A stretch of 64,000 nt of DNA from Tretioscincus oriximinensis (GCA_022410635.1 JAJVDF010000162.1:1646140-1710139); one strand, 5' to 3'. Shown: positions 31,253 through 42,954, counted from the stretch's first letter. The notes: generated by a model from the letters alone, not told the origin. Numbers and translations are program-made.

Positions 31253-31997
31253 TGTGGCGTCCTCCATTTTAGAGGTTTGTGTTCCTTTTATTTACTTACC
31301 AAATATCCCAGTGGGAGGGGGGGAAGAGCAGGCCTGAGCAGGGGCGTGGCTTCCTGAGTCCCTGTGTGGGAGGGGGCATGGCTGGAAGAGCCAGCCAATG
31401 GGGCCTCGAGTAGCCGGCTGGTCAGGGAATAAAAGGGAAGCTGACCAGGGCTGGAGGCCTTTCTGTCAGGGAGACTTGTGGTGTAGCAAGTGGGCAGAGG
31501 GGTCCGCTTCTGATCTGCCTCAGAGGGAGGGGGNGGGAGTGTATGGTGGCCTGAAGGAGTCAAAGCTGAGGCTTGACTTGGGGCTGGAACAAGTAAAGTG
31601 ACACAGGGCCTGTCTCTTTAAGGATCTGGAAGCTAATGTTGCTCTTGCTGTGTGTGTGTGTGTGTGTGTGCTTGAATCAGGCTTACTTGATAAAAGCCGA
31701 AGCCTTATTATTATAATCTTCTCTCTTTTCCTTATTTGTAAATAATAAACTTGTTATTTGTTTCAATTTAATCATCTCTTTCTTTCCTTTATTTCTGTAA
31801 CAACAAAATATAAGCACACTACTGGTGGGGGCTGTGAATAAAGCACCAACCGTGAGGTAAACTCTGAGGCCTTGTGTAGGCCGGAGGATAGTACTGTTGC
31901 TCCAACCAGTGCTGGCTTGGGCAACAGGGTGGATATTGTGGCACCCCTGACTGTGAGGGTCATCTAATAGTAGGGCCCTCAGGTAGGGGTCGCCACA
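31253..31997 (+). mobile_element. Solo long terminal repeat of an endogenous retrovirus-like element
   Basis: Starts TGTGGCG, ends CGCCACA, and is flanked by the perfect 5-bp duplication AGGGG (31248-31252 and 31998-32002). Inside are a CCAAT box (about 31394), a TATA-like AATAAAAGG (about 31428) and a polyadenylation signal AATAAA (31744-31749) in the right order for U3-R-U5 on the plus strand. There is a GT microsatellite at about 31649. No internal viral genes remain. The class (gypsy or retrovirus) cannot be fixed from the LTR alone. Confidence 0.85.
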
Positions 31998-32002
31998 AGG
32001 GG

Positions 32003-33110
32003 CACCAAAAGAAAAAAATACAGGAGCCTTCTGAAAAAAGTATCTTGTTCTCTCCTGTATTGACCACTGTCAGTAGTCTGTTCTATCCACTAATCATGAC
32101 TGAAGACAAACCATCCACAAGGCTGTCTCCACCTTTGGTACACACAGGGCTAGCCTCAAGGACAAAAGGCAAATGTGTGCAGGAACCAGGATAGCACCAT
32201 GTCCAGGTAAGGCCTTCTCCTGTAGTTGATGCAACTGGCTCCCACCAGCTTCATTGTACATCAGCTTCATCAACCACAGGACTTGATCCTGGCATACCCA
32301 ACAGCAATCATATTTAACTTAGGCTATATTGCTGGCAACAGGAATTTGGACAGAGGCATGCTCAGCTGTCTCACACTGAATCTGTTCTTACCATCACAAG
32401 ATGAGGCCTTGTTAGTCAGGGGACACAGGCCTTGGTGTTTTCGAGGTCCAAGATAAGGGCGGAAGTATCTCTCCATAAAAGACTCCTAATCTTCTGGCAG
32501 GAGAATTTAGCCTGAACTTTTGACAGTTCCGTCTTCCTAGGTCTTTTCAAAAAGTTGCAGCTGTATCTCTTCCCTTAAATACCCTCCTGTGTGAATACAA
32601 CAACACCCACTTTCTTTTTAAAACTTGCAGTCCTTTCACCATGGTTTCCCATTAGCCTGCAAAATGAATGAATGAAGGAATTCATTTAGCTTTTCCAAAG
32701 CTCTTGCCTTTCACCTGGCTCATCAGGAGCCTCTTCTGACAACTGTGTATCACAGAAGGGAGAAGAGGGATGGTGGCTTTCTTTTTTTTGAGGGAGAGAG
32801 TTCGTCAGTTTAGAGCTTGCTCTGCTGTGTTTATTCATTACCTAGGGTGCAAAAGACCTTTGGCTGGACCCTTAGGGAATTTCTAGATAATATCCTTTCA
32901 GTTACAATAGCTGCATCTAATGGTAGGCTGGGGATTGGAAGAATATCACTTTAACTTTTTACAAACACCTGCGCTTTTCAAGGCAATATGCAATCTCAAA
33001 AATATGCACTGCTCAAAAAATTAAGGGAATTCTTAAGCATCAAGAGTTTTCTTTTTCTTTTTTGAGAACATATAAGCATCTTTTGAAAATTACATGAGTA
33101 TACGCAGAAG
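32003..33110. other. Unique sequence
   Basis: No gene or repeat recognised. Confidence 0.4.
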
Positions 33111-33114
33111 AAGG

Positions 33115-33380
33115 TAGAATACAGAAGAAGGAGGAGGAAGGAGGAGGAAGGAGGAGGAAGGAGGAGGAAGAAGGAGGAGTGAGTTGTTGTTGGTTTTTAT
33201 ACCCTGCTTTTCTGAACCCGAAGGGAATCAAAGCGGCTTCCATAACCTTCTGTTCTTCTCGTCACAAAAGACACCTTGTGTGGTTGCTCCAAAAAACTGC
33301 TTAGCCCAAGGTCACCCAACTGGTTTTGTGGAGGAGTGCAGAATCCAAGTGGGAGATTTCTAGAGTCTGATAAATGGCTA
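33115..33380 (-). mobile_element. SINE, family B
   Basis: Tail (GGAGGAA)n at 33120-33178, then 'tttttataccctgcttttct', 'ttctgttcttctcgtcac' and 'gcccaaggtcacccaactgg'. Family B shares the tRNA-like head of A but has its own tail. Confidence 0.75.
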
Positions 33381-33526
33381 CATCAGACCACACTAGTCCT
33401 GGGCAGACGATGTGGTCTACTGCACTCCTTCAATGGGATTACTAGGTATGTGCATAAAGGACCTGAGTTTCTAAATGTATAAATTCTCTTGATATAACGT
33501 GTGTTGTAGATTAACATGGCTGTGTC

Positions 33527-34164
33527 TTTGAATTCTATCAAAGGGGCTAGCAGCACTTTGAGACTAACTTGAGAAAAGTGGTTGGCATAAGCTTTCGTAG
33601 ACAGGTCTACTTCTTCAGATGCTGAGGGACTAATGCCAGGGTCAGGTATTTATAGGGAAATGTGTATGGGAGAAGACAAAGCATACGCAACTGTAGGGAG
33701 GTGTTGAATTGCAGGTAAATAGCAGGAACTAATCTCCTTAAAAAGACAGGTAAATAGCAGGAACTAATCCTCTTATGTAAAAAAGTGCCTGGGGCAACAA
33801 GGTGCAATGTNNNNNNNNNNNNNNNNNNNNNNNNNNNNNNNNNNNNNNNNNNNNNNNNNNNNNNNNNNNNNNNNNNNNNNNNNNNNNNNNNNNNNNNNNN
33901 NNNNNNNNNNNNNNNNNNNNTAGTTCCTGCTATTTACCTGCAATTCAACACCTCCCTACAGTTGCATATGCTTTGTCTTCTCCCATACACATTTCCCTAT
34001 AAATACCTGACCCTGGCATTAGTCCCTCAGCATCTGAAGAAGTAGACCTGTCTACGAAAGCTTATGCCAACCACTTTTCTCAAGTTAGTCTCAAAGTGCT
34101 GCTAGCCCCTTTGCTGGACTTTCTGCTAGACTAACACGGCTATTTCTCTGAATTTGAATTCTAT
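33527..34164. mobile_element. Large foldback palindrome around an assembly gap
   Basis: Sequence 33539-33775 reappears inverted at 33921-34110 ('cataagctttcgtagacagg' against 'cctgtctacgaaagcttatg'; 'gtatttatagggaaatgtgt' against its complement). TTTGAATTCTAT lies at 33527-33538 and 34153-34164. The right arm carries the full terminus 'actaacacggctatttctct'. The left lacks it. Confidence 0.8.
33811..33920. other. Assembly gap (110 N)
   Basis: A run of 110 N in the loop of the palindrome. True size unknown. Confidence 0.98.
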
Positions 34165-34169
34165 ATTCA

Positions 34170-35870
34170 TCTCTTTTATAGATAATGTTCCAGAGCGAAG
34201 CCATAAATTATCTTCTGAAAATCACCTTAACAGGCAGAGAGTGGATTAGACAATTTCCAATGAGAGAAACTTGTGATCTTTCTTATTTATCAAAATAGTC
34301 CTTCCTACATCTTGTCATCTTGACCCATCTACACCCAAGTTTTAATCCAGCTTCAGGCCACCTTCAAAATGACAGAAACTATCAGCAAACCAACTAGCCA
34401 TTTTCTTTTTACATTATCTAACTCAAAGGTGGATTCTCTGATTAGACCACTCATAGAGCTTGACCCATTGCCTTGCTGTTGGGTCTCTGACAGTGGACTG
34501 GAAATTGATTAATACTTCTGTTGGATGGAACCAGGATCCCTTTATTATTTTTTTTCTCTCAATAAGAAAAATCACCCAGGTGCAAGTCTAGACTGACAGC
34601 AGAAAGATGGGTAAATGGAATTTCCCTACTACTCATGAGCCTTTTCGCACTTGTGTTTTGCACCAGCATATGCACCAAGGGCTTCTTTTCTGTATGATAA
34701 TGCAGAGGCCCATCTGAATCACCAGGAAACCTTGACTAGTGACTGGTGTACTAGCATAGTCTAATCTGAATCATGAAATGTAGTTTGGATTAGGCGACCC
34801 AAAATTGACCACCTAATCCAATATACCAATAGATCTGATAGGACAAGTCTACCACCATATCGTTTGGAAGGCATAAACCACTGTGATTAGTTTCTCAGAG
34901 GGATTACATTTTGGGGTTGCAATAAGATGTGTTACCAAAATGAGTCTCCCAGAGGTTCCAAGGCCAGGCATTTTCATTCCTGGTCATCCTATCTCCAAAG
35001 CAATTTCAGTAGTACCATCCAAATATAGATGGAATATGTAGACGTCTCCAGCTAGATGTCCACTAAGGCTGGTCTGCTCTTGTGAGCGATTTACAGAAGG
35101 TGAGTGTGGACATTCACAGACTTACACAGGCCACCACAATTCTTATAACTCCTTATTGTTGACAGATGCCAATTATTTTGCACTATATAGTGCAATGCCC
35201 AATCACAGTATTATACAAGGTACAATTATACTCTGATTTCTGGCCTCTTGCTACTTTGAAGAAGGTCTCTCTTCTCACCTTGATGTGCCTCCTTTCTGGC
35301 GTCTCACAACTACTGTTCTTTTCTCCACGGGTCCACCTTTGATTCAGCAATCTGCCTCGGTATTCATTTTCTAAGGATTTAAAAGAAACAAATTGTGTCA
35401 GCAAAACAAGAAAGAAAAGGCAGGGTGGAAAACCCCAGAATTTGTGTGTGTGTGTGTGTCACCCTGAACGCTGCTCCAGTGAACGTTAATGACCATGATA
35501 GGCCACTCTGACCACCAGGCTGCTATGATGAAGGCAACATCTCATCTCACACAAATACTGTACGTAACTCCATACAACATGACGCCATGGGCTTTCTGCT
35601 TAACTTTTAAGGTTGCGTGCAGATCTTGGTTAACTTTAATCTTTGGTTGAGTAATTTTGGGTGCATCGTATCTAGGAATAAAATTTTGCCATGAGATATA
35701 AGACAATTTGAGATGCTGGACATTTCAGGAACCTCCTCAGCCCTGCTATTCTATGCAAAATTAAATTCATGATTATAGGGCATTCATGCTTGCAGGAATT
35801 ACATTGTTTTGTTGGACAGCAGCGTTTGCTTTTATATTCTCCAGTTTTGACTGTCTTTTCTTCTTTTCTG
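34170..35870. other. Unique sequence
   Basis: No gene or repeat recognised. A GT run lies at about 35443-35459. Confidence 0.4.
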
Positions 35871-36074
35871 AATTTTAGGGGTTGCTGCTGGGATGATACT
35901 TAAATCAGGAACCATGATGTCATCTGGAGAGGTAAAGGATTCGATTGAAAGACTCATTTTATTCCAGCAAGTGAATGAAGTGATAATGAGTTTTTCAGAC
36001 AATATGGACAACAACAGTATTATTAAAGGCATCTGGTAAGGTGATTCTCCACTGTTTGGTCTGTGTTTTTTCTG

Positions 36075-36180
36075 AGATTATACTGGGAATGCCATATGTG
36101 ATCACAGCATTCCCTGTATAGTTTTGGGATAAAGAAGTGATATCACTATTACAGGAAATGTGGCAGTTTTCCTGTAATGG
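36075..36180. repeat. Hairpin repeats (family R and an adjacent stem)
   Basis: GGGAATGC...GCATTCCC (about 36085-36112) resembles the hairpin at 1805-1836. Just beyond, ATTACAGGAAA and TTTTCCTGTAAT form a second stem. Confidence 0.5.
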
Positions 36181-36529
36181 AGTCCTTCTAACCAGCCTGA
36201 CAGATCCTTTCGTTATCATTACGCTTGCAGCTTCCTGGTGACCAACAAAATGTGCAAAGACAACAACAGGAGGGTTCTTCACTGGTTTCCAGGTATTTGC
36301 AAGAGAACAATCACAAAAGAAACTAGTAGACAAAGCTAAGGCTACACAGTTGCCTTCCACATCTGTTGGGGACAGTAAAAGGCTGTCACAGGGGCTTCTA
36401 TAGATGCTATCATTGCCTTCTGCTGTCTGAAGACACCCCAGATGCATCTGGTTTGCACCACTGGCCTGGCCCAACAGAGCATTTCTTACTACTGATAAAT
36501 GATCATTTACACCAGATCTGGAAATATTA

Positions 36530-36692
36530 CATGATACAACTTCGTCCCTTTAAGCACTGGGCCTTATTCCAAATTATAACTCAGGATAAGGATCTATCAC
36601 TGGGATCCTGGTGCAGAGTAAAGGTGGCAACTTGCTTTCTGGGAAATAATCCATTAAATCCAGTACAGAAAAGGCCTTGGTGTTCATTCCTT
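36530..36692. mobile_element. Short DNA transposon-like repeat V
   Basis: The right end CAGTACAGAAAAGGCCT is the complement of AGGCCCTTTCTGTACTG at 63191. The left end 'ccctttaagcactgggcc' is a diverged inverted copy. Related ends lie near 24886, 41535 and 53000. Confidence 0.45.
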
Positions 36693-37078
36693 AAACTTAG
36701 TGCCTTGGGATTTACATAAATAGTAAGAATTCTCCGCAAGGTTACTTGTCTTTTCAACCAAATCCACGGTTGACAATTCAACAAGGGGATTGTTCGAGCA
36801 CAGCGTGTCTTTCAAGTTGAACCATATAATCAGAAGTTGGCACTGCTGTGTTCTTGTTTATGTGTCTTCACATAGCATACAAAATGCCTTGGAAGAATGT
36901 TGAAGTCTGCCTGTCTTTATAATGGGGTATGAGGAAGCCTCTAAGTAACAAAGGCTTCAGTGTGCAAAATACAGCTTCTAATGCCAGTATTCCCTCATCC
37001 TAGTGAATGGTGACACCTAAGATCATAAGCACAAAAGAGTCACAACCCATCCCGTCAAGCATCCTGCTTTGTACAAGA

Positions 37079-37200
37079 CTAGTGGAAGAGCCCGTTCCAT
37101 TAGAATAGAACGGGCTCCAGTGTCTCCCTCTCCTCCCCTCCTCCTGCCCTTCTCCCCTCCTCCCCTCCTCTTTTCTTCCACTCCCTCCTGCCACTCCTCT
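37079..37200 (-). mobile_element. Helitron 3' end
   Basis: On the minus strand: pyrimidine-complement tract, a perfect 9-bp hairpin AGCCCGTTC/GAACGGGCT, then CTTCCACTAG and host T. This is the best-preserved Helitron terminus here. Confidence 0.7.
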
Positions 37201-37446
37201 CGAAAGGTGAAATCTTCATCAACTTCTGCCTCGTTAAGAGCGCTATGAGGAAGACACGAGCACACCTGCTAAGCGTTTTTCAGCACTCCACCCACAATAA
37301 ATGGCGACCGTGCGCATGTGCACAAATTGGACGCAAGATGTTTAAACAATTGAGAACGCAGCAGTTGTTTCTATTGGCTGTGGCGAGAAAAAAACATAAA
37401 ATTCGCAGACTGCATGATGACCCCCTAAGTGAAAAATTCTTTCCCG

Positions 37447-37490
37447 TTTTCCAAGGCTGAAGAGATGCAGACATTGCAGCATGATTTCAT
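37447..37490 (-). mobile_element. CR1 coding fragment
   Basis: 'aggctgaagagatgcagaca' and 'ttgcagcatgatttcata' are the complement of the CR1 segment at 51208-51258. Confidence 0.65.
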
Positions 37491-37499
37491 AAGGGTTAA

Positions 37500-38390
37500 T
37501 ATCAACTGCACTTCTTTAGAAAACGAACATAAAAGAATGAGTTTTGAAAAGATAGGAATGTTTAGGCTTCAGCTACACCATGCATTTTTTGCAATGAATC
37601 TGGAGTTTGTAAGTTTCTTTTCACAGGAAGCTTTGTCCAAGAAACCATGAATGAGTTTTCTCACTTTTGGTTTGATCTCACTTTTACCCCATTCAGATTA
37701 ATACATTATTTGTTTTCTGATGGAGCATCATGTATCTCCATTACACAGCTGTTAAACCTCAATTAATAGGTTTTAATGATTGGCCATTAGAGATGCAATA
37801 TACAATTCAACATGCTGTATTAAGGTTTAAATTAAATGCATGCTTCAAGAACTACATTTTCAGGCATCACTCATTGGTTTGCTTAAGTAAATAACATTCA
37901 CATGAGATAGAAACTATGGAAAGGGGACTTTTAGTAAAGGAGAGAATATAGTTAAATAAACAAAGGGCAACTAACGATGCCATCATTTTGNTGGAGAAAA
38001 CACACATATGCACACAAGCATGAATAAATTAAACACAGCAACTTGACCATAACATAGGACAAGATGAAATGAAATCAAAGAGAGGGAAGTTCCCTTCCCT
38101 TTAACATGGTCTTGCATAGGACGATTCTCACAGGCAGTGTAAAATGCAAGTGTAAAATAGCATGACCCCTAGTTTCTCTCTGTTTTGGCGGTCTGTAACT
38201 GCAACATACAAAGGTATGTGATATAATGGTCCCTCCAGACTTGGCTACTGTATTGCATTCTATGTGGAGCCATCCTTGAAAATGGTCCAGGAGCAGGAAC
38301 TAGTGCAGAATGCAGCAGCCTGACTGCTGACGAGAGTCTCTGGCTGGACATACATTATGCTGGTCTTTAAAGACATGCATTGGCTGCCTA
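37500..38390. other. Unique sequence
   Basis: AT-rich, with no gene recognised. 37660-37900 has several TAAT/ATTA cores. Confidence 0.35.
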
Positions 38391-38394
38391 TTTG

Positions 38395-38690
38395 CTACCC
38401 AGAAGAGGAATCTGGCATTTATACCCCCCTCTCTCAGTGTATAGAGTGGTTTACAAGGTTAATTTTTGCCGAAGGCTTATAACTATTCTGTCTTCCCACC
38501 AGATTGGTGGTGGTACTCATGAATCTACTTGAAATATAGACTGCAAATCTACTTTCTTTCAAATAGCAGAACTGACTAAAACTGAGGCCAGAGAGGGCAC
38601 TCACTCCTGTCCATAGCTGACACAAGGCTTTGAGAACGGATTTCTCACATGAAAGACCGACTCTTAACACCTGTGCCATTTATGCCTAGA
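38395..38690 (-). mobile_element. SINE, family C
   Basis: 'gaagaggaatctggcattta', 'aggcttataactattctg' and 'actcttaacacctgtgcc'. Confidence 0.75.
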
Positions 38691-38885
38691 CAGCCCAATT
38701 GAAGGTGTTGATATTGGCATACAAAGCCCTAAACGACTTGGGCCCTGGTTATCTGCACAAAAGATCTCAAGAAGGCCATCTGGTAGTTCTTCCCCTGGCA
38801 GAAGAGGGTCTTCTCTGTGGTGGCCCCCACACTCTGGGATAGCCTCCCTCTAGAGGCTCGCTAGGCACCTCCACCGTTATTTTTA
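38690..38885 (+). mobile_element. L2-like LINE fragment
   Basis: 'tacaaagccctaaacgactt' (YKALND), 'gggccctggttatctgca' and 'tctctgtggtggcccccaca'. 3' end missing. Confidence 0.8.
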
Positions 38886-38889
38886 TTAG

Positions 38890-39840
38890 GTATGGAGGTC
38901 CTAGCCATTAAAGGAAATAATATGATACAAGGGTATAAAATAATCCAAATGATGCAATGACGTGGAGAAACCTTCGGCAGAAATCAGGTTATTGATAAAC
39001 CCTGGATACTTAGTCAAAACACATGACTAAGCAATGAACCATATTATCAATTAATTCAGTAAGGAATTCTGGATCACATGGAATTCAATGTTGAGACAGG
39101 AATTGAGTTAAATACTGGGAAACAATACAATCTGAAGATTTTCAGCAAAAGGGGGACAAATGTCAAATATAGGAAAAGAGTACAAGTCATAAGATTAGTG
39201 GAGCAAATAGTTATTAGGGTGATAAGCACCTGGGCCGTACCAGTAATTTAATACAATGAAGAAATAAGATGCATGGACTCAAGCTGAATTAGGCTCACTG
39301 TATTGAAAATATGAAAGATTGTGATACCCAATGACCAGTGCATTGAATGATTGATTGTACCTACTACCTGGCCTTGGGAAAACTGGCTGTAGGCTGTTAG
39401 CAACATCATGTCTCTATTCTCACCAGGGGAAAACACCGATGGGAATGCTCTGTTGCTTTGCAATGGGCACACTTGTTTCCTATTTAACCCAAACTGGAAA
39501 CACTTTCAGCATGCGCCCACTTTACCTCTGAAATCTGTGACCAGAGCAGCTTAAGGTGATTCACGCTAAGTGAACTCTGACTAGGAATTTGCTGTGAGCT
39601 CCATGGGAGCTCAGACTGAGCAGCTGGAGGTATGGGCCTTGGGGATCTATTGGGAAAGGCAGAAGAACCCCAAAAGCCTGGAGTNCAGGGCAGCAGAAGA
39701 CCTAAGGAGATCTCTTTCCCCACTCATGAAGCCAATCAACTGCAAAAAGCTGGTCTTAAAAGTCTTTTCCTGTAGTTCCTTTCCCAGAAGATCCCCAAAG
39801 ACTGTACCTCCAGCAGCCTGTGTGTGGGCTCTTAAACCAG
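38890..39840. other. Unique sequence
   Basis: No gene or repeat recognised. Confidence 0.4.
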
Positions 39841-39844
39841 GGCA

Positions 39845-39935
39845 GGAGATGACAAAAAGCAGTCTGGGTAGCTTCAAGATAGGATTAGATAAATTCATGG
39901 AAGCCAGGTGTATCAATAGCTATTTGGTGAATGAG
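39845..39935 (+). mobile_element. CR1 coding 3' fragment
   Basis: Encodes SLGSFKIGLDKFMEARCINS, the same C-terminus as the downstream copy, so two CR1 ends lie head to tail. Confidence 0.7.
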
Positions 39936-39939
39936 GTGA

Positions 39940-40862
39940 ATTATACTTGGCGAATCCTCCAAAATCAAGCTTCAAAGTCATACATATTGGGGCAAAGAAC
40001 CCAAACTACTCCTACCACCTGATGGGAACCAAGCTTTCTGTGACCGAGCAAGAAAAGGATCTTGGGGTGTTAGTGGACAATTCAATGAAAATGTCAACCC
40101 AGTGTGCAGCAGCAGCAAAAAAGGCAAATTCCATGTTGGGGATAATTAGGAAAGGAATCGAAAATAAGTCAGCAAATGTTGTTTTGCCTCTTTATAAATC
40201 TGTGATGCGGCCACATTTGGAATACTGTGTTCAATTCTGGTCACCACATCTCAAGAGGGATATTTTGGAACTGGAGAAGGTGCAGAAAAGGGCAACAAAA
40301 ATGATCAAGGGTCTGGAGCACCTCCCTTACGAAGCAAGGCTGCAACGTCTGGGCCTCTTCAGCCTTGAAAGGAGACGTTTGAGGGGTGATCTGATTGAAG
40401 TGTACAAAATCATGCATGGGATCGACAGGGTGAATAGAGAAAAAATGTTTTCTCTATCACACAACACAAGGGCCAGAGGGACCTCCTTAAAACTGTTGGG
40501 TAGAAAAGTGAGAACAGACAAAGGAAAGTATTTTTTCACCCAGAGGGTCATCGGCCTGTGGAATTTACTTCCTGAAGAGGTAGTGGTAGCTAACAGCTTG
40601 GATAGTTTCAAGACAGGACTAGACAGGTTTATGGACACTAAGGGTATAAATGGATACTAAGATAGTTGTCTGGATGTAGCCTCTGGGATGGAGCAACAGG
40701 CAGGACTCTTGAAATACCATTTGCAGGGAGTCACGAACAGGAGCATATTTTGCTTTCCTCTGGACTGCCCAGGTGCATCTGGTGGGCCTCTGTGTGACAC
40801 AGAATGCTGGACTCGATGGGCTGTGGCCTGATCCAGTATGGCTCTTCTTATGTTCTTTTCTT
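39940..40862 (+). mobile_element. CR1 LINE with intact reverse-transcriptase C-terminus
   Basis: An open frame of about 237 codons (39947-40660) covers the CR1 C-terminal region: [80 protein letters not shown], ending FMDTKGINGY. The catalytic FADD box lies upstream and is lost by 5' truncation. The 3' UTR follows to 'ggctcttcttatgttctt'. The frame is uninterrupted, so the insertion is young. Confidence 0.93.
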
Positions 40863-40869
40863 AATAGTG

Positions 40870-41340
40870 TGAAAAAAACCACATGTGGATTCAACCTTTT
40901 ATGTGCCACATTAGGTCTCTGACACATTAAGAATATGTGTGTGAATGTGAGAGAGAAAGAGAGCAATAGAGAGAAAGAGAAGGTTGTTCATTCAGACAGG
41001 TCAGAGCTTATGTTGCCTCTGCGGTGGCAATGATGTTCTCTTCTCAGCAGAAACACGCCTCCGAGGTGTTTTCTGCTGACAGCTGAGCATAATCTGGATC
41101 AAATCAGCTTGCGAAAGAATGAAGGAGAGGGAGGGAGGGATGCAAGAAACACAAGCACAAAGTCTTTTACCAGGGCATATCAAGGGGCGGTGTGTGTGTG
41201 TCTGTGTATGGGCACCCCCCTCCCCCCCGGAATGTTTTGTCAATCAGCCGCTCTTCTAGGATCAGCAAGGCCTTCCTTGAGTCTTTCCTGGAAGTACAGT
41301 ATTCAGTGGGAGCTCAGAGTCAGAAGCCGGGGTGAAGAGT
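40870..41340. other. Unique sequence
   Basis: A GT/GAGA-rich stretch at 40940-41220. Nothing else recognised. Confidence 0.4.
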
Positions 41341-41344
41341 CATA

Positions 41345-41520
41345 TTTTTACCAGGTGCCGAAAACTGTATAGTGTAGGCACCTGGCGAGTCTCTAGAGGG
41401 AGGCTGCTCCAGAATTTGGGGGCTACCACAGAGAAGGCTCTCCTATGTGCCCCTACCCTTTGCATCTCTGAAAGGAGAAGAACTAGCAGAAGACCTTCTG
41501 CTTGAGATCTCAGTGTAGAT
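41345..41520 (-). mobile_element. L2-like LINE fragment
   Basis: The antisense frame encodes LLLVLLLSEMQRVG and RAFSVVAPKFWSSLPLETRQ, the L2-group C-terminus. Confidence 0.82.
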
Positions 41521-41754
41521 CTCTGTATGGAAAAAGGTCCTTTTCTGCACTGAGTCTTTTTCTGGGATGTATTTCGGAATTTTGGCCAGGCATTCATTCT
41601 GAAATAAGGTTCAGTGAAAAGGAAAGTTCAGTGTGAATTCACCAGAAGAAGCCCTGCTGGCCACAGACTTATTTCCAACCTTCTTCAGTTCTGGGGAATG
41701 CGTTTAATCTGATTTTCTTCTAGTTTAATTCTGCAAAAAAAACCCCACCCCGCA

Positions 41755-42728
41755 GCAGGAAGGAGTAGAAGTAGAAGCAATTGGTTTTTATACCCTACTT
41801 TTCCCAACCCAGAGGAATTCAAAGCAGAACCCTTCTTTTCTCTTCATATCAGGCACCTTATTAAGTAGGTGAGGCTGGATCTATAAAAAATAACAAAGTA
41901 AAGGAATTACAGTTAAAAATACTATCCAGGTGGTATCGGACACCAGTGTCTCATATGGGAGGGGGATCACCAGAGTGTTGGCATGGATGTCAAGTTAGGG
42001 GTGATTTCCTGCATATGATTTATGATTGTAGTGAGATACGCAATTTTTGGAATTTAATAGCAGGAGAACTGCAAGAGATCTTAGGAGTGCAAGTTACAAG
42101 ATCCCCTAAACTTAACATAATGTGCAATACAACACAATTGCCTTTTTCGGCACAGGATTGCTTCATTATTGAACAAGCGGTATGGGCTGCCCAAATTGTG
42201 GTAGCCAGGGGCTGGAAGGAAAAACAGACTTGGACAATACAGATATGGTATGAGTATCTCGCGGAGTTTCTTTTATTTGATGCAATAAGGCAAAAAAGAT
42301 TAAGATTGATAGGTCAACTCCCAAAAGTAAGCTGGGAGATAAAATGGCAAAAGTTAATCTCATATGGTGATGGGCACAATAATTGCGGAATTCTTTCACA
42401 CGTTATTGCTATGCTTCTGGATCAACGGCTATTTGTATAATCAATGTTATGATCTCAGTGGGTATTTCTCTCCTAGGGTGGGGGGGGGGGGGAAGGGGGG
42501 AACAAGTTTTTTCTCTGTTGTAAAAATCTTTATATGTATGTATGTTTTTTGTATGTTTTTTCCTTTTATCATATAAATGAATAAAAATTATTTTAAAAAA
42601 AAAAGTAGGTGAGGCTGGAAGAGCTCTAAAGAATTGTGACTAGGCCACGTTCATCCAGCTGGCTTTATGGAAGATTGCAGAATCACACCTGGAGACTAAC
42701 ATCAAGGGTCTGGCTTTCTCAAGACGAC
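41755..42728 (-). mobile_element. SINE B split by an L1 insertion
   Basis: 'ggtttttataccctactttt' through 'ttaagtaggtgaggctgga' (to 41879) continues at 42603 'aagtaggtgaggctgga' and 'tgactaggccacgttcatc'. Confidence 0.85.
41880..42602 (+). mobile_element. 5'-truncated L1 LINE
   Basis: Flanked by a perfect 17-bp duplication (41863-41879 and 42603-42619). The frame from about 41900 to the stop at 42440 encodes the L1 ORF2 C-terminus: ILSRWYRTPVSHMG, a CWHGC cysteine motif, DFLHMIYDCSEIRNFWN and WAAQIVVARGWKEKQTW. Then come a 3' UTR with a G-rich tract (42476-42500), AATAAA and poly(A). The undamaged frame and exact duplication indicate a recent insertion. Confidence 0.93.
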
Positions 42729-42954
42729 TGGCCCTTACTTACATGTGATAAGCTCTCTTCCTGCCTCACTATCAAACCAAAAAGCTAGACTGGAATTCTA
42801 AGGCCTTAGGAGTCAACAAGGTATTTTTGAAGAATAGTTTCACATAGTGCTCTAGTTTATATTGTCTTCTTCTTATTGACATCCTTGTTTCTTGAAAAAG
42901 AATGGAAAAAGCCTAGATGTTAAGGTATTGATTGATTGGTCTATAGATCTTAGA

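Noticed and set aside
33785..34045. Forward frame across the gap
   Set aside because: Joined only through 110 ambiguous bases within a transposable palindrome.
35995..36474. 159-codon minus-strand open frame
   Set aside because: No domain, no homologue recognised, contains hairpin repeats. Length is possible by chance in 64 kb.
39594..40022. 142-codon forward frame as a host gene
   Set aside because: Its C-terminal part is CR1 coding sequence, and it contains an ambiguous base.
40930..40990. CRISPR-like or satellite repeat
   Set aside because: Only an irregular GAGA/GTGTGA simple sequence; no spaced identical repeats anywhere in the window.
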